Shown here: positions 1-7,744 of the stretch, piece after piece
Numbering within the stretch: position 1 is the stretch's first letter
Layout: every line of letters starts with the position of its first letter
Assembly (NCBI RefSeq): GCF_024170005.1
Contig: NZ_JALJXJ010000009.1
Span: 310,001-374,000 of the forward strand
DNA length: 64,000 nucleotides
Reading direction: 5' to 3'
From: Azospirillum lipoferum
GTDB taxonomy: Bacteria; Pseudomonadota; Alphaproteobacteria; Azospirillales; Azospirillaceae
Translations under genes and position numbers: made by a program
Notes under the pieces: generated by a model
What the model saw: the letters and a program-made list of their open reading frames with translations, nothing else
Database searches by the model: none
Told to the model about the DNA's origin: nothing

Positions 1-1517
1 GGGCCGCGTCCGGCGCGATGGGCCGCCTGCGGCAGCATGCGGAAGTAATTGTTGAAGATGCTGAATTGCGTGTGCCGTGCTTCCACGCTCTGCAGCAGCT
101 TGCGCTGCTGGGCGACCAGGGCGTCCCGCAGGCTGGCATTCTCCTTCAGCAGCGTCGCCAAAGGTTCGAACTCGGCCCGTGCCCGGTTCGCCATCAGCTC
201 CGCATTCAGAACCTCCGCATTGCGGTAGGCCGCCGCCCAGTCATTCTTGATGCCACGGAAGACTTCGGGATCGCCGTGGATTCGGTAAAGATCGAGATTG
301 AAGAACTGCCGGAAGGTTTCCCGCCGCGTCGCTCCGTCACCCATCTGCTTGCGGACATGGTCGCGGAAATCCAGGCCGATGTGGTACGGCAACGTGTAGG
401 GATACTTGTTCCGGTCCACGGTGTGGATATTCTTCAGGAGACCGTCGAGTGCCTCGCTCGTGCGCTTGATGATGTCAGAGTTCTCGACGCAGTTCGGCAT
501 CTCTTCGATTTTGAGCACGGGCACATACTGTGTCGGAAGCCGGAGGGCGAAATGCGCCGGTTCCGGGTTTTCCGCGTTCTGCGTCCAGAACCAGAAGGCA
601 TAGGCGCGGAACAGGGAACGATCGGCGGTGATCAGGACGTAGCGCGTGCGGGGAACGAGATCGGTGTCGGCCGCTGCCTTGTTGAGCAGTAGCAACTGCA
701 CGATCGATACGGCGTCGCGCGTCATATTGTCGCGAAGCCGATGGAGGTCCGTGTCCTCCTTGCCCTTTCTGGAGGCGGCCGGGCGCTGCGGCGCGTTCGC
801 GGCCTCGGCCGCCGCCTGCTTCTGCAACAACCGGCGCCGTTCGGTCAGCCTGCGTTCCTCGTTGATCAGATTCACCCAGTCGTTGATCTCGGATTGCGGC
901 GGGTCGAGGATGCCGGCGGTGGCCGCGGGATGCAGGTCGAGCGGCCGCAGCAGATCCGTTTCATAGAGGCGGAGCAACTGGTTGGCGATGCCGAGCCGGC
1001 CGTGCAGCAGATGGTTCAGCAGGACGGGCACGTCCCGGCGCAGGTGGTCGATCACCGCCTCGCGCGTAACGGCGCCGACCCGCAGCCTGTCGACCAGATC
1101 CTGGAGCGCGAGGCGCTTGCGCGAACCGACGCTTTCGTCAGGTTCCGGCATCTCCGGCTCGCTGTCCTGGTCGTTCACGAAGTCGACCACCTCGTGAAAA
1201 TGGGCGGGCGTGATGAAGACCGGTGTGTTCTGCTGCCCCGCCAGCATGCGTGAGAACAGGAACTCCGCCGTGATCAATGCCGTCCCGGCCAGATGGTCGG
1301 ACCGGCTGTCCGAAACGAACGGCGTCACATGCCGCGCCTGCTTCGTCGGATTGAGGAACAGGTTGACCACATTGGCATCGACCAGATAGACGATGCGGTT
1401 GCCCTCCTTGGCGAATTCGTAGTCATCCTTGCTCATCTGGACATTGAATCGCAACTCGGCGGCGTCGCGGAAATATCGCGAGTTGTCCTCGTTCTGCGGG
1501 GGAGGCAAGCTGGTCAT
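1..1517 (-). CDS. PIN-like domain protein, 3' end cut by window edge
   Basis: The reading frame starts at an ATG that overlaps the stop of the upstream gene (ATGA) and runs off the left edge after about 505 codons. Residues 41-57 read as a hydrophobic strand followed by an acidic residue (IVYLVDANVVNLFL, D47), the usual first motif of PIN nucleases. An acidic residue sits at E85, and a strand ending in TADRSLF (D299) resembles the last PIN motif. The roughly 210 residues between the second and last motifs would be an insertion, because ordinary PIN domains are about 130 residues long. The C-terminal part that is visible (about 430-490) is helical and looks coiled-coil. Family knowledge suggests a metal-dependent RNase; activity is inferred from three motifs only. 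It is the last visible gene of a four-gene unit and must be translated together with the HTH gene before it. Confidence 0.6.
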   Translation of the reverse strand, partial: MTSLPPPQNEDNSRYFRDAAELRFNVQMSKDDYEFAKEGNRIVYLVDANVVNLFLNPTKQARHVTPFVSDSRSDHLAGTALITAEFLFSRMLAGQQNTPVFITPAHFHEVVDFVNDQDSEPEMPEPDESVGSRKRLALQDLVDRLRVGAVTREAVIDHLRRDVPVLLNHLLHGRLGIANQLLRLYETDLLRPLDLHPAATAGILDPPQSEINDWVNLINEERRLTERRRLLQKQAAAEAANAPQRPAASRKGKEDTDLHRLRDNMTRDAVSIVQLLLLNKAAADTDLVPRTRYVLITADRSLFRAYAFWFWTQNAENPEPAHFALRLPTQYVPVLKIEEMPNCVENSDIIKRTSEALDGLLKNIHTVDRNKYPYTLPYHIGLDFRDHVRKQMGDGATRRETFRQFFNLDLYRIHGDPEVFRGIKNDWAAAYRNAEVLNAELMANRARAEFEPLATLLKENASLRDALVAQQRKLLQSVEARHTQFSIFNNYFRMLPQAAHRAGRG

Positions 1518-3016
1518 GCTGCCGTGCCCATGCGGAGGGGGACGGTATAGGCATCTGCCAGCGCCCTCAGGCGCGGCTGGTCCATCAGCCGTTCCGGTGC
1601 CGTCTGGCCGGGTGCCGGCGTCCTGCCGGCTTGCGCGCCTCCCCGACCGCCGCCTTGGAGATCCCGGTCGTCGCCTTCGAAGGTGGCGTGTGCGTGCTGC
1701 CTCACCACGGACAGGATCGCTGCCGCAAGCGAGTTCGGTTGCATCAGGTCGGTGCCGTCGGGGGCGAGTTCGTATGCCTGTCGGGCCGACCAGGCCGCGA
1801 CCGCCCATGCGTCTGCCCATGCGTCCGCCGGTGGCGCCGCCGCATTGTCCGGCGTCAGGGGAAGCACGCCGAAGCAGGGCAGCGGGCGGGTGAATTTGAC
1901 CGCCCGTCTGGCATAGTCGGCGCATTGCTCATAGATCTGCCGGCTCCAGTCGGGAATGTCGGGTGGTGCATGGAGCACCCTGTCCAGATCGGCATTGAAC
2001 CATGCGACGAGACGATGCATCACCATGGCCGGCGCTTCGGCCAGCATGGTGAGGACGATCGGCGCAAGCCGGGGCTGCCAGTTGCTGGAATGCGGCAGCG
2101 ACTGCAACCAGTCGATGATGACGCTCTCCCGCGGCAGCGTCGGGTGTTGCTTGACGCCGAGGATGACGGCAAGCAGCTCATCGGGGTTGCGGTAGAGGAT
2201 ACCGTCCTCGATCTGCAGAAGGCGGAGCGGCCTGGCAATGTCCTGCACCCCGAGCGCCGCCATGACCGCCGTCGCCACGCGGACCACCGGCTGTTCATTC
2301 GCACAGCTCGCCCGCGCCAGCGCCACGAGCAGGCCGCCGCTCAGGTAGCCGCTTTGGCTGTCGGTGAGCCTGCGTGCCTGCGCGGCCATCAGAGCGGCGA
2401 CGAAGGCGTCCGGCAGGCGGGGCTCGCCCCGCTCGCGGCAGCACCCCGTGATCCAGGCGGCGGCTTCCGTCACCGAATGGAAGGGAGGCGGATGGCGCTT
2501 GCCGATCCTCATGTCGACGTCGACGATGGTTTCGAGCTGCCGGTCCGGAATCGCCACGCCGGAGGCGGCGTAATCCTCGACGTCCTCCCAGGCGAGGGTG
2601 AGCCAGGAGCGTGCATTGCGTTCGTGCAGGCGGACCAGTTCGACGTCGTCGTCCTGCCGCGCAAGATCGGCCGCGGCGAGGCTTTCCCACGACGTCTTGA
2701 GGCTGTCGGGCCAGATGGCCTGCGGACCCAGCCCCTTCAGTTCGCTTTCGGCGACCGCGGCGGCAACCTTCGGATACAGCTCCTCGAACTCTCGCTTCAC
2801 CAGGGCGCTGCGGTCGTCGGCCAGGCGCCAGATCTTCTGCGGGCGGCCGCGTTTGCCGGTCTCGCTCCTGCTTTCCAGCACGAACCACTCCTTGTGCCGG
2901 TTCAGCCAGGAGGAGACGGTGTTGGCGGACAGGCCAGCATAGCGGGCCAGCGTCGATACGGTGAATCGTTCGAGAACAAGGATACCGCTGAGGATGCTGT
3001 AATCTTGGCTGGCCAC
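1514..3016 (-). CDS. winged-helix DNA-binding protein with long helical C-terminal region
   Basis: The N-terminal 70 residues form a clear helix-turn-helix (TVSTLARYAGLSANTVSSWL) followed by a charged wing with KRGRPQKIW, as in MarR/GntR-like winged helices. Residues 80-500 are helical, with no catalytic motif that I recognise and a disordered Gly/Ala-rich stretch near 455-475. I chose the GTG at 3016 because AAGGGGG lies about eight bases upstream; an in-frame GTG at 3046 is the alternative. The stop overlaps the start of the PIN-like gene, so the two are translationally coupled. The likely role is regulator or DNA/RNA-binding adaptor of the cluster. A 420-residue partner domain on such a small HTH suggests a sensor rather than a plain repressor. 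Confidence 0.65.
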   Translation of the reverse strand: MASQDYSILSGILVLERFTVSTLARYAGLSANTVSSWLNRHKEWFVLESRSETGKRGRPQKIWRLADDRSALVKREFEELYPKVAAAVAESELKGLGPQAIWPDSLKTSWESLAAADLARQDDDVELVRLHERNARSWLTLAWEDVEDYAASGVAIPDRQLETIVDVDMRIGKRHPPPFHSVTEAAAWITGCCRERGEPRLPDAFVAALMAAQARRLTDSQSGYLSGGLLVALARASCANEQPVVRVATAVMAALGVQDIARPLRLLQIEDGILYRNPDELLAVILGVKQHPTLPRESVIIDWLQSLPHSSNWQPRLAPIVLTMLAEAPAMVMHRLVAWFNADLDRVLHAPPDIPDWSRQIYEQCADYARRAVKFTRPLPCFGVLPLTPDNAAAPPADAWADAWAVAAWSARQAYELAPDGTDLMQPNSLAAAILSVVRQHAHATFEGDDRDLQGGGRGGAQAGRTPAPGQTAPERLMDQPRLRALADAYTVPLRMGTAA

Positions 3017-3101
3017 GGTGAACCGCCCCCTTGTACCGCGGAGCACCGGACGTCACGCGGACGGCCGGATTTAATTTCCATTCAATCGCACGAAAAATCA
3101 A

Positions 3102-4403
3102 TCATGTCAAGTTGAACGCGGTCAGCACGCTGTCCAGGTCGCCGTACCTACAAAAGCGCTGGACCGCTCTTTTGCGTTCCAGATCCTTCCGGGTGAGCCG
3201 TTCGGCGTCACGGGTGAGTGCCTGTTCGAGCATCCTGATGAACTGCAGCCGCTTGTCGCGGTCGAGGTCGAGCAGGTTGATAGCCAAGGCAAGGCGGGTG
3301 GCCGCGTCGGATATCGCTTCATCCACCAACCCTGCAAATCCCCCGAGCTTCTGGAAGGTCTGCCTGCCGCTCCAGCGCTGTCCCAGAATGGTGCGTTCCC
3401 GTTCGGCGGTCGGGTCGAACGGCATGGTCGGCGGAATCCTGTCCGGGTCCGTGCGGTCGCCGTGTTCCTTCATCACGCCGTCGCGGAGGCGCGCGGTCAG
3501 GCCGACATGGTCCAGATGCCCGACCTGCTCGCGTTGCGGCTCCGGCAGGGACGCCGCATCGTCGATCGCGGCGAGGAACGCCTGCACGGCGGCGCTGTCG
3601 ATGAAGCCTTCGCTGAATGGACAGTCGTCGCCTTGCGGTACGCGCGAACCGGCAATACCCAGGGTCTGCGGTGCGTGCACGATCACCTCATGCAGCAGCC
3701 CATAGAGGGTCTGGTAGTAGTTCGCGATCTCGAACTTCTCGGCGGGCAGCCAGATGCTCACGTCGGCGGCGCGCGCGGCGGCATGGTCGTCCGGCGGGAA
3801 GTGCGTCGCGGCGTTGACCTTGAGGTCGCGCCCCGGCAGGGTTTTGAGGCCTACGGTGATGGCCTTGTCTCCGCCGCTATGGGGGACGGCCGCGTAGGCC
3901 CGGTTGCCCACGGCCACGGCGAACTCGAACAATCCGCGCAGATGGTCGAGGCAGCGCGCGTTGCCACGCTGTATCTTGCCGTCCTGCCAGCGGCCATTGC
4001 ACGGCCGACGTGACGCTTTGCCCGCGCAAGTCTCGCAGTCGATCCTGCCGATTTCCGCTTTCAGCCGTTCGATGCGGGCCTTGAGTTCGTCATCCCCAGT
4101 CTGGACCTCGCTGTCGCCCTCGGACGTGGCGGCGGCGCCCGGAGCCATTTCTCCTTCCAGCGCGGTCAGCACTGCGCGCAGGTGGGCATCAAGGCGAAGC
4201 TCGTTGTTCCGGACGTTCCGCACGCTGCAGGCCCGCTGGATTCCGGCCGAACGCACGCTATGGTGCTGATGTAGCAACCTTGTCCCTGTGGACGGCAGCG
4301 GAGCGTCCAAATGCAGTGTGACGAGTATGCGCGCGACCAGCACCTTGAGTTCCGCGAAATCCAGGTACACATCCCGGTCTCTGGACGTCAGGAGGCTGAT
4401 CAT
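3102..4403 (-). CDS. unknown protein with zincin-like HExxxH...EGF signature and Cys cluster
   Basis: The 433-residue protein starts at an ATG ten bases after the stop of the small membrane protein gene, with ACGGGA as a ribosome site. A helix of about 33 residues (DDELKARIERLKAEIGRI) leads into a Cys-rich stretch (C-x2-C, then two further Cys within about 25 residues) that could hold a metal. The central part contains YGLLHEVIVHAPQTL followed 21 residues after the second His by EGFID. In gluzincin proteases the second Glu lies in a NEGFA-type motif about 18-25 residues after HExxH. Here the His pair is spaced one residue wider, as in the M49 HExxGH family. That makes a metalloprotease plausible but not proven. 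The C-terminal third is helical and highly charged. Confidence 0.55.
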   Translation of the reverse strand: MISLLTSRDRDVYLDFAELKVLVARILVTLHLDAPLPSTGTRLLHQHHSVRSAGIQRACSVRNVRNNELRLDAHLRAVLTALEGEMAPGAAATSEGDSEVQTGDDELKARIERLKAEIGRIDCETCAGKASRRPCNGRWQDGKIQRGNARCLDHLRGLFEFAVAVGNRAYAAVPHSGGDKAITVGLKTLPGRDLKVNAATHFPPDDHAAARAADVSIWLPAEKFEIANYYQTLYGLLHEVIVHAPQTLGIAGSRVPQGDDCPFSEGFIDSAAVQAFLAAIDDAASLPEPQREQVGHLDHVGLTARLRDGVMKEHGDRTDPDRIPPTMPFDPTAERERTILGQRWSGRQTFQKLGGFAGLVDEAISDAATRLALAINLLDLDRDKRLQFIRMLEQALTRDAERLTRKDLERKRAVQRFCRYGDLDSVLTAFNLT

Positions 4404-4413
4404 TCCCGTCGGA

Positions 4414-4758
4414 CTAGCCTTTGATGCGATCGCCGAATTTCTTCTGGAGCCGCGGCAGGATGACGCGGTTCCATAGTGTGTCCAAGGCGCGGACGCCATA
4501 TTGGGCCGAGATTCCGCCGGCGGCGGCGATCAGGATCGTCGTCACCAACCCCGTGCCTTCCGCATTCGGCTTCGCCTGGAGGGGGGCGGCGGCTTCCTGC
4601 TCCAGTCCCGCGAGCACCGCGTCGTCGCCGACACTTTCCTGCCGATATTCGGGATCGTCGCGGAAGTCCTCCCACACCGCCTGGATAAGGGCCTGCACCT
4701 CATCGACGGATATGCCGGGATCCACCGACAGGACATGCTGAAACGCCGGTTCGTTCAT
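4414..4758 (-). CDS. small protein with one C-terminal hydrophobic segment
   Basis: The 114-residue protein has a strong ribosome site (GGAGGGGAG) just before its ATG. The first 70 residues are acidic (SVDEVQALIQAVWEDF), like a small helical adaptor domain. Residues 69-82 (GLVTTILIAAAGGI) form a short Gly/Ala-rich hydrophobic segment, followed by a helix ending in basic residues (RLQKKFGDRIKG). Small proteins of this plan occur in multi-gene conflict systems, where they anchor or sense at the membrane; that comparison is general and no homologue is named. It is the first gene of the four-gene unit, ten bases ahead of the zincin-like gene. Confidence 0.6.
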   Translation of the reverse strand: MNEPAFQHVLSVDPGISVDEVQALIQAVWEDFRDDPEYRQESVGDDAVLAGLEQEAAAPLQAKPNAEGTGLVTTILIAAAGGISAQYGVRALDTLWNRVILPRLQKKFGDRIKG

Positions 4759-4800
4759 GGCTCCCCTCCCATCGCCGCTTATGACGCTTGCCTTCGTCTC

Positions 4801-4840
4801 CGTTGCCTCGTCTTCGGCTCTTCGTTGCCTCGTCTTCGGC
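4801..4840. repeat. two-copy 18-bp direct repeat upstream of the four-gene cluster
   Basis: The 18-mer CGTTGCCTCGTCTTCGGC occurs at 4801-4818 and again at 4823-4840, a period of 22 bases or about two helical turns. It lies 40-80 bases ahead of the first gene of the minus-strand cluster. A tandem operator is possible; a small local duplication is the simpler reading. Confidence 0.55.
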
Positions 4841-4909
4841 GTTGCCGATCCAGGGATGTTTTGAAAAAATCATAGCGTGGCGCGTGGCGGGGCGCAACCA
4901 GCGAGTACA

Positions 4910-4925
4910 ATTCCAATGATGGAAT
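4910..4925. promoter_or_regulatory. inverted repeat in the intergenic region before the four-gene cluster
   Basis: ATTCCA and TGGAAT form perfect 6-bp arms separated by four bases. The site sits in the 300-base gap between the cluster (start 4758) and the convergently placed end of the REC gene (5059), in the only AT-rich part of that gap. It could be an operator for the cluster's HTH protein, but nothing links the two directly. Confidence 0.35.
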
Positions 4926-5058
4926 ACCGCATCGGAGGCGGCGGAGACCTGGATGCACGGCTATAGGGCGGCGGCGGGGTGTTTTCCTCGGCATTGCTGC
5001 CGTCGCCGTCGGCAGACTGCCGCAGCTTGGCGGCCGTCCGGGCCGGGACCGCGCCGGA

Positions 5059-5928
5059 TCAGGGCGCCAGCCAGCGTTCCAGGGCGCCCAGCAGATCGGC
5101 GCGCCGCACCGGCTTGGTCAGATAATCGTTCATGCCGGCGGAGAGGCAGCGGAGGCGGTCCTCGGGCTGGGCGTTGGCGGTGACGGCGATGATCGGGATT
5201 CGGGCGCGCTCGTCGCCGAGCGAGCGGATGGTGGTGGTGGCCGCCACCCCGTCCATGTCCGGCATGGCGACGTCCATCAGCACCGCTTCGGGCGGGACCG
5301 GCGCCTGGGCGACGGCCTCCACCGCCTCCGCTCCGCCGGTGGCGGTCTCGACCGAGAAGCCGGCCTTGGCGAGCAGTCCGGCGACCACCATGCGGTTGGT
5401 GGCGCTGTCGTCCACCACCAGCAGCCGGCCGCCGCGCGAGCGCGCCCAGCTCATCAGCCGCTCGGCATCGGTGGTGCGCGACGGCAGGGCGACCGGCAGG
5501 TCGAGGATCGCCCGCCGCATCCCGTCCGCTCCATGTTCCACGCTCATCTGGGCACCCAGCGCCGCCAGCAGCCGGCGGGCGAGTTCCTGACCGAACCCAT
5601 CCTCGCCGGTCGTGTCGAAGCGGCCGCTCAGCTCGGTCCGCAGCGTCACCCGCTCCTCCCCCGCCGGCAGGGCCGACAGGCGGATGGCGAGCCGGCCGGG
5701 GTCGGCAGTGGCGATGGCGCTGGCGGTCAGCGCGTTGCACAGCGCGCCCGCGGTCTCCGCATCGCCCAGCAGCCGTGGCGGCGTGCCGGTCAGCACGCTC
5801 ACGTCCAGCGCGATACCCCGTCCCTGCGCCAGCGCCGCGCTCGATACCGACAGCATGCGGGCCAGCGCTTCGGGAGCGAAGGCCGTCACCCTCCCGCCGG
5901 GAGCGTGATGCAGATTGTCACCGTTCAT
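5059..5928 (-). CDS. response regulator: degenerate ATPase-like N-terminus plus REC domain
   Basis: Residues 168-287 form a complete receiver domain, with the acidic pair D173/D174, phosphoacceptor D219 (LMDVAMPDMDG), T250 and K272 (YLTKPVRRADLL). The first 150 residues resemble the tail of a histidine-kinase ATPase domain (a GxGxxLAR-like stretch near 111-119), but no H-box or complete N/G1 boxes are seen. The gene therefore looks like the C-terminal half of a hybrid kinase living alone. No output domain follows the receiver. A phosphorelay sink or a truncated hybrid kinase are both possible. It is transcribed towards the four-gene cluster, 300 bases away. Confidence 0.8.
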   Translation of the reverse strand: MNGDNLHHAPGGRVTAFAPEALARMLSVSSAALAQGRGIALDVSVLTGTPPRLLGDAETAGALCNALTASAIATADPGRLAIRLSALPAGEERVTLRTELSGRFDTTGEDGFGQELARRLLAALGAQMSVEHGADGMRRAILDLPVALPSRTTDAERLMSWARSRGGRLLVVDDSATNRMVVAGLLAKAGFSVETATGGAEAVEAVAQAPVPPEAVLMDVAMPDMDGVAATTTIRSLGDERARIPIIAVTANAQPEDRLRCLSAGMNDYLTKPVRRADLLGALERWLAP

Positions 5929-6062
5929 GACCCGCCATTGGCAAAATGCAACGCAGCTTGCAGCGACCGGGTTTGGAAATGCCCGAAGGCACAGCCTTTC
6001 CGATCTTGCGACCTGTTCTCAGCAAGTCGCGGGCCAACCGGGTGCCCGTTGCGGTGGTGTGG

Positions 6063-7514
6063 TCAGCGGGGCGGCGCGTCCGGCGGGTTGAAGAGGTAGG
6101 GGACGAAGCTGCGGTGATGCTCGTTCACCCGCAATTCGCTGCCGATCGGCGGGAAGGCGCGCTGCTGGCAGTCGGTGCGCTCGCACAGGCGGCAGTTGAC
6201 GCCGATGGGGACCGCCGCCTTCAGGTCGGTGATGTCGATGCCGGCGGCATAGACCAGTTCCGGCGCGTGGCTCGCCTCGCAGCCCAGCCCGACGGCGAAT
6301 TGCCGCGACGGCTTCAGATAGGCGCCGCCGCGCTTGGTCACCGTGCGGGCGATGCTGATGTAGGCGGTGCGGTCCGGCATCTGGGCGAACTGCACCAGGA
6401 TCTTGCCGGGCTGGGCGAAGGCCTCGTGCACGTTCCACAGCGGACAGGCGCCGCCGAAGCGGGCGAAATGGAAGCGGGTGGCGGAATGGCGCTTGGTGAT
6501 GTTGCCGGCCATGTCGACCCGGACGAAATAGAAGGGCAGGCCGCGCGCCCCCGGCCGCTGCAAGGTCGACAGCCGGTGGCAGACCTGCTCGAAGCTGGCG
6601 GAAAAGCGGCTTTGCAGCTGCTCCACATCGTGGCGCAGCGCGCGGGCCTGGGCCGCGAAGGCGCGGTAGGGCAGCACCAGCGCCCCGGCGAAATAGTTGG
6701 CGAGCCCGACCCGGCAGATCGACCGGGCGTCCTCGCTGGAGAATTTCGCCTGATCCACCAGCTCGTCGATCTGGTCGCCGAACTCCAGCAGGGCGATCTG
6801 GTTCGCCATGTGGAAGGCGCGGCTGGAACTGGTCAGCAGGGCCGACAGCCGCAGCGTGCCGGTGGTGGCGTCATAGCTGCGCATGGCGGTGTCGCCGGCC
6901 TCGTCGGCGACGATCTTCACCCGCACGTCGTGGCGCCGCTTCAGATAGGCGGCCAGTTCGTTCAGCAGCGACCCGGAATGGATCTTCTCGGCATCCCACA
7001 GCCGTTCCGCCGCCTCGTCCAGCGGGCCGATGTAGTTGTTGCAGTAATGGAAATAGTCCCGCACCTCCTCATAGGGGAACTGCGGGCCGGCAAAGCTGTC
7101 GCCCTGTTGTTCGCTGTTGGACAGGCTGTCGGTCAGCGACTGCACCCGCTCATGCAGCTTCTGATAGGCCTGATGCAGGCTGAGCACCCGGCGGGCCAGT
7201 TCCGGGCTGGACCCCACCACGCTGCGCAGTTCCGCCGCGGTCAGCGGGGCGCCGGCGAACAGCGGGTCGGCCAGCGCCTCGCGCAGGTCGGAGACCAGCC
7301 GGCTGTCCTCATCCTCCAGGAAGGCGGACAGCTCCAGCTCGAAGGTGGCGGCGATCCGCATCAGCACCGGCAGGGTCAACGGGCGCTGGTTGTTCTCCAA
7401 CTGGTTGAGATAGCTGGGAGAAAGCTCCAGCGTCTTGGCCAGCGACGCCTGGGTCAGGCCGCGCTGCTCGCGCAGGCGGCGCAGCTTGTAGCCAAGGAAC
7501 AGCTTCTTTTGCAT
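6063..7514 (-). CDS. pccR: ScfR-family regulator, PccR-like (propionyl-CoA carboxylase regulator)
   Basis: The 483-residue protein begins with an XRE helix-turn-helix (LRRLREQRGLTQASLAKTLE, residues 12-60). A long central region of the IrrE/M78-like type follows, with a Cys-rich C-terminal part (NCRLCERTDCQQRAFPPIG), all typical of short-chain fatty acyl-CoA regulators. In Rhodobacter sphaeroides the family member PccR senses propionate-derived CoA esters and activates the pcc genes. Here it is divergent from pccB-pccA, and the shared 230-base gap holds TTTGCAAA-type sites that match the published PccR motif. It therefore most likely controls propionate assimilation and perhaps itself. Confidence 0.85.
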   Translation of the reverse strand: MQKKLFLGYKLRRLREQRGLTQASLAKTLELSPSYLNQLENNQRPLTLPVLMRIAATFELELSAFLEDEDSRLVSDLREALADPLFAGAPLTAAELRSVVGSSPELARRVLSLHQAYQKLHERVQSLTDSLSNSEQQGDSFAGPQFPYEEVRDYFHYCNNYIGPLDEAAERLWDAEKIHSGSLLNELAAYLKRRHDVRVKIVADEAGDTAMRSYDATTGTLRLSALLTSSSRAFHMANQIALLEFGDQIDELVDQAKFSSEDARSICRVGLANYFAGALVLPYRAFAAQARALRHDVEQLQSRFSASFEQVCHRLSTLQRPGARGLPFYFVRVDMAGNITKRHSATRFHFARFGGACPLWNVHEAFAQPGKILVQFAQMPDRTAYISIARTVTKRGGAYLKPSRQFAVGLGCEASHAPELVYAAGIDITDLKAAVPIGVNCRLCERTDCQQRAFPPIGSELRVNEHHRSFVPYLFNPPDAPPR

Positions 7515-7588
7515 GCGTATAAAATCCTGCCCGGCGCCGGCCCTGGAAATCAGCCGTTCTTCGCAATCTTAGCAAGCGCAAATCGGCC

Positions 7589-7608
7589 TTTGCAAAGGGC
7601 TTCGCAAC
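7589..7608. promoter_or_regulatory. candidate PccR operator in pccR-pccB intergenic region
   Basis: TTTGCAAA, four bases, then TTCGCAAC reproduces the TTTGCAAA-N4-TTTGCAAA arrangement reported for PccR, with two mismatches in the second half. More half-sites crowd around it: TTCGCAAT at 7560-7567, TTCGCACG at 7609-7616, TTTGCGAA at 7619-7626 and CTGCGAAG near 7643. The core lies about 75 bases before pccR and 137 bases before pccB, so it can act on both divergent promoters. Confidence 0.7.
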
Positions 7609-7744
7609 TTCGCACGTTTTTGCGAAGAGGCTGTTTGAAGCGCTGCGAAGTTTGTGAATAATCCGCGTCGTTCCGGTGAACCATAGCGTCGCCTGCCGCC
7701 GGAACGGGGACCGTCACTGAGACGACAAGGAATGGGAACGCCCG

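Noticed and set aside
4801..4840. Start of a CRISPR array
   Set aside because: There are only two repeat copies with a 4-base spacer and no cas genes.
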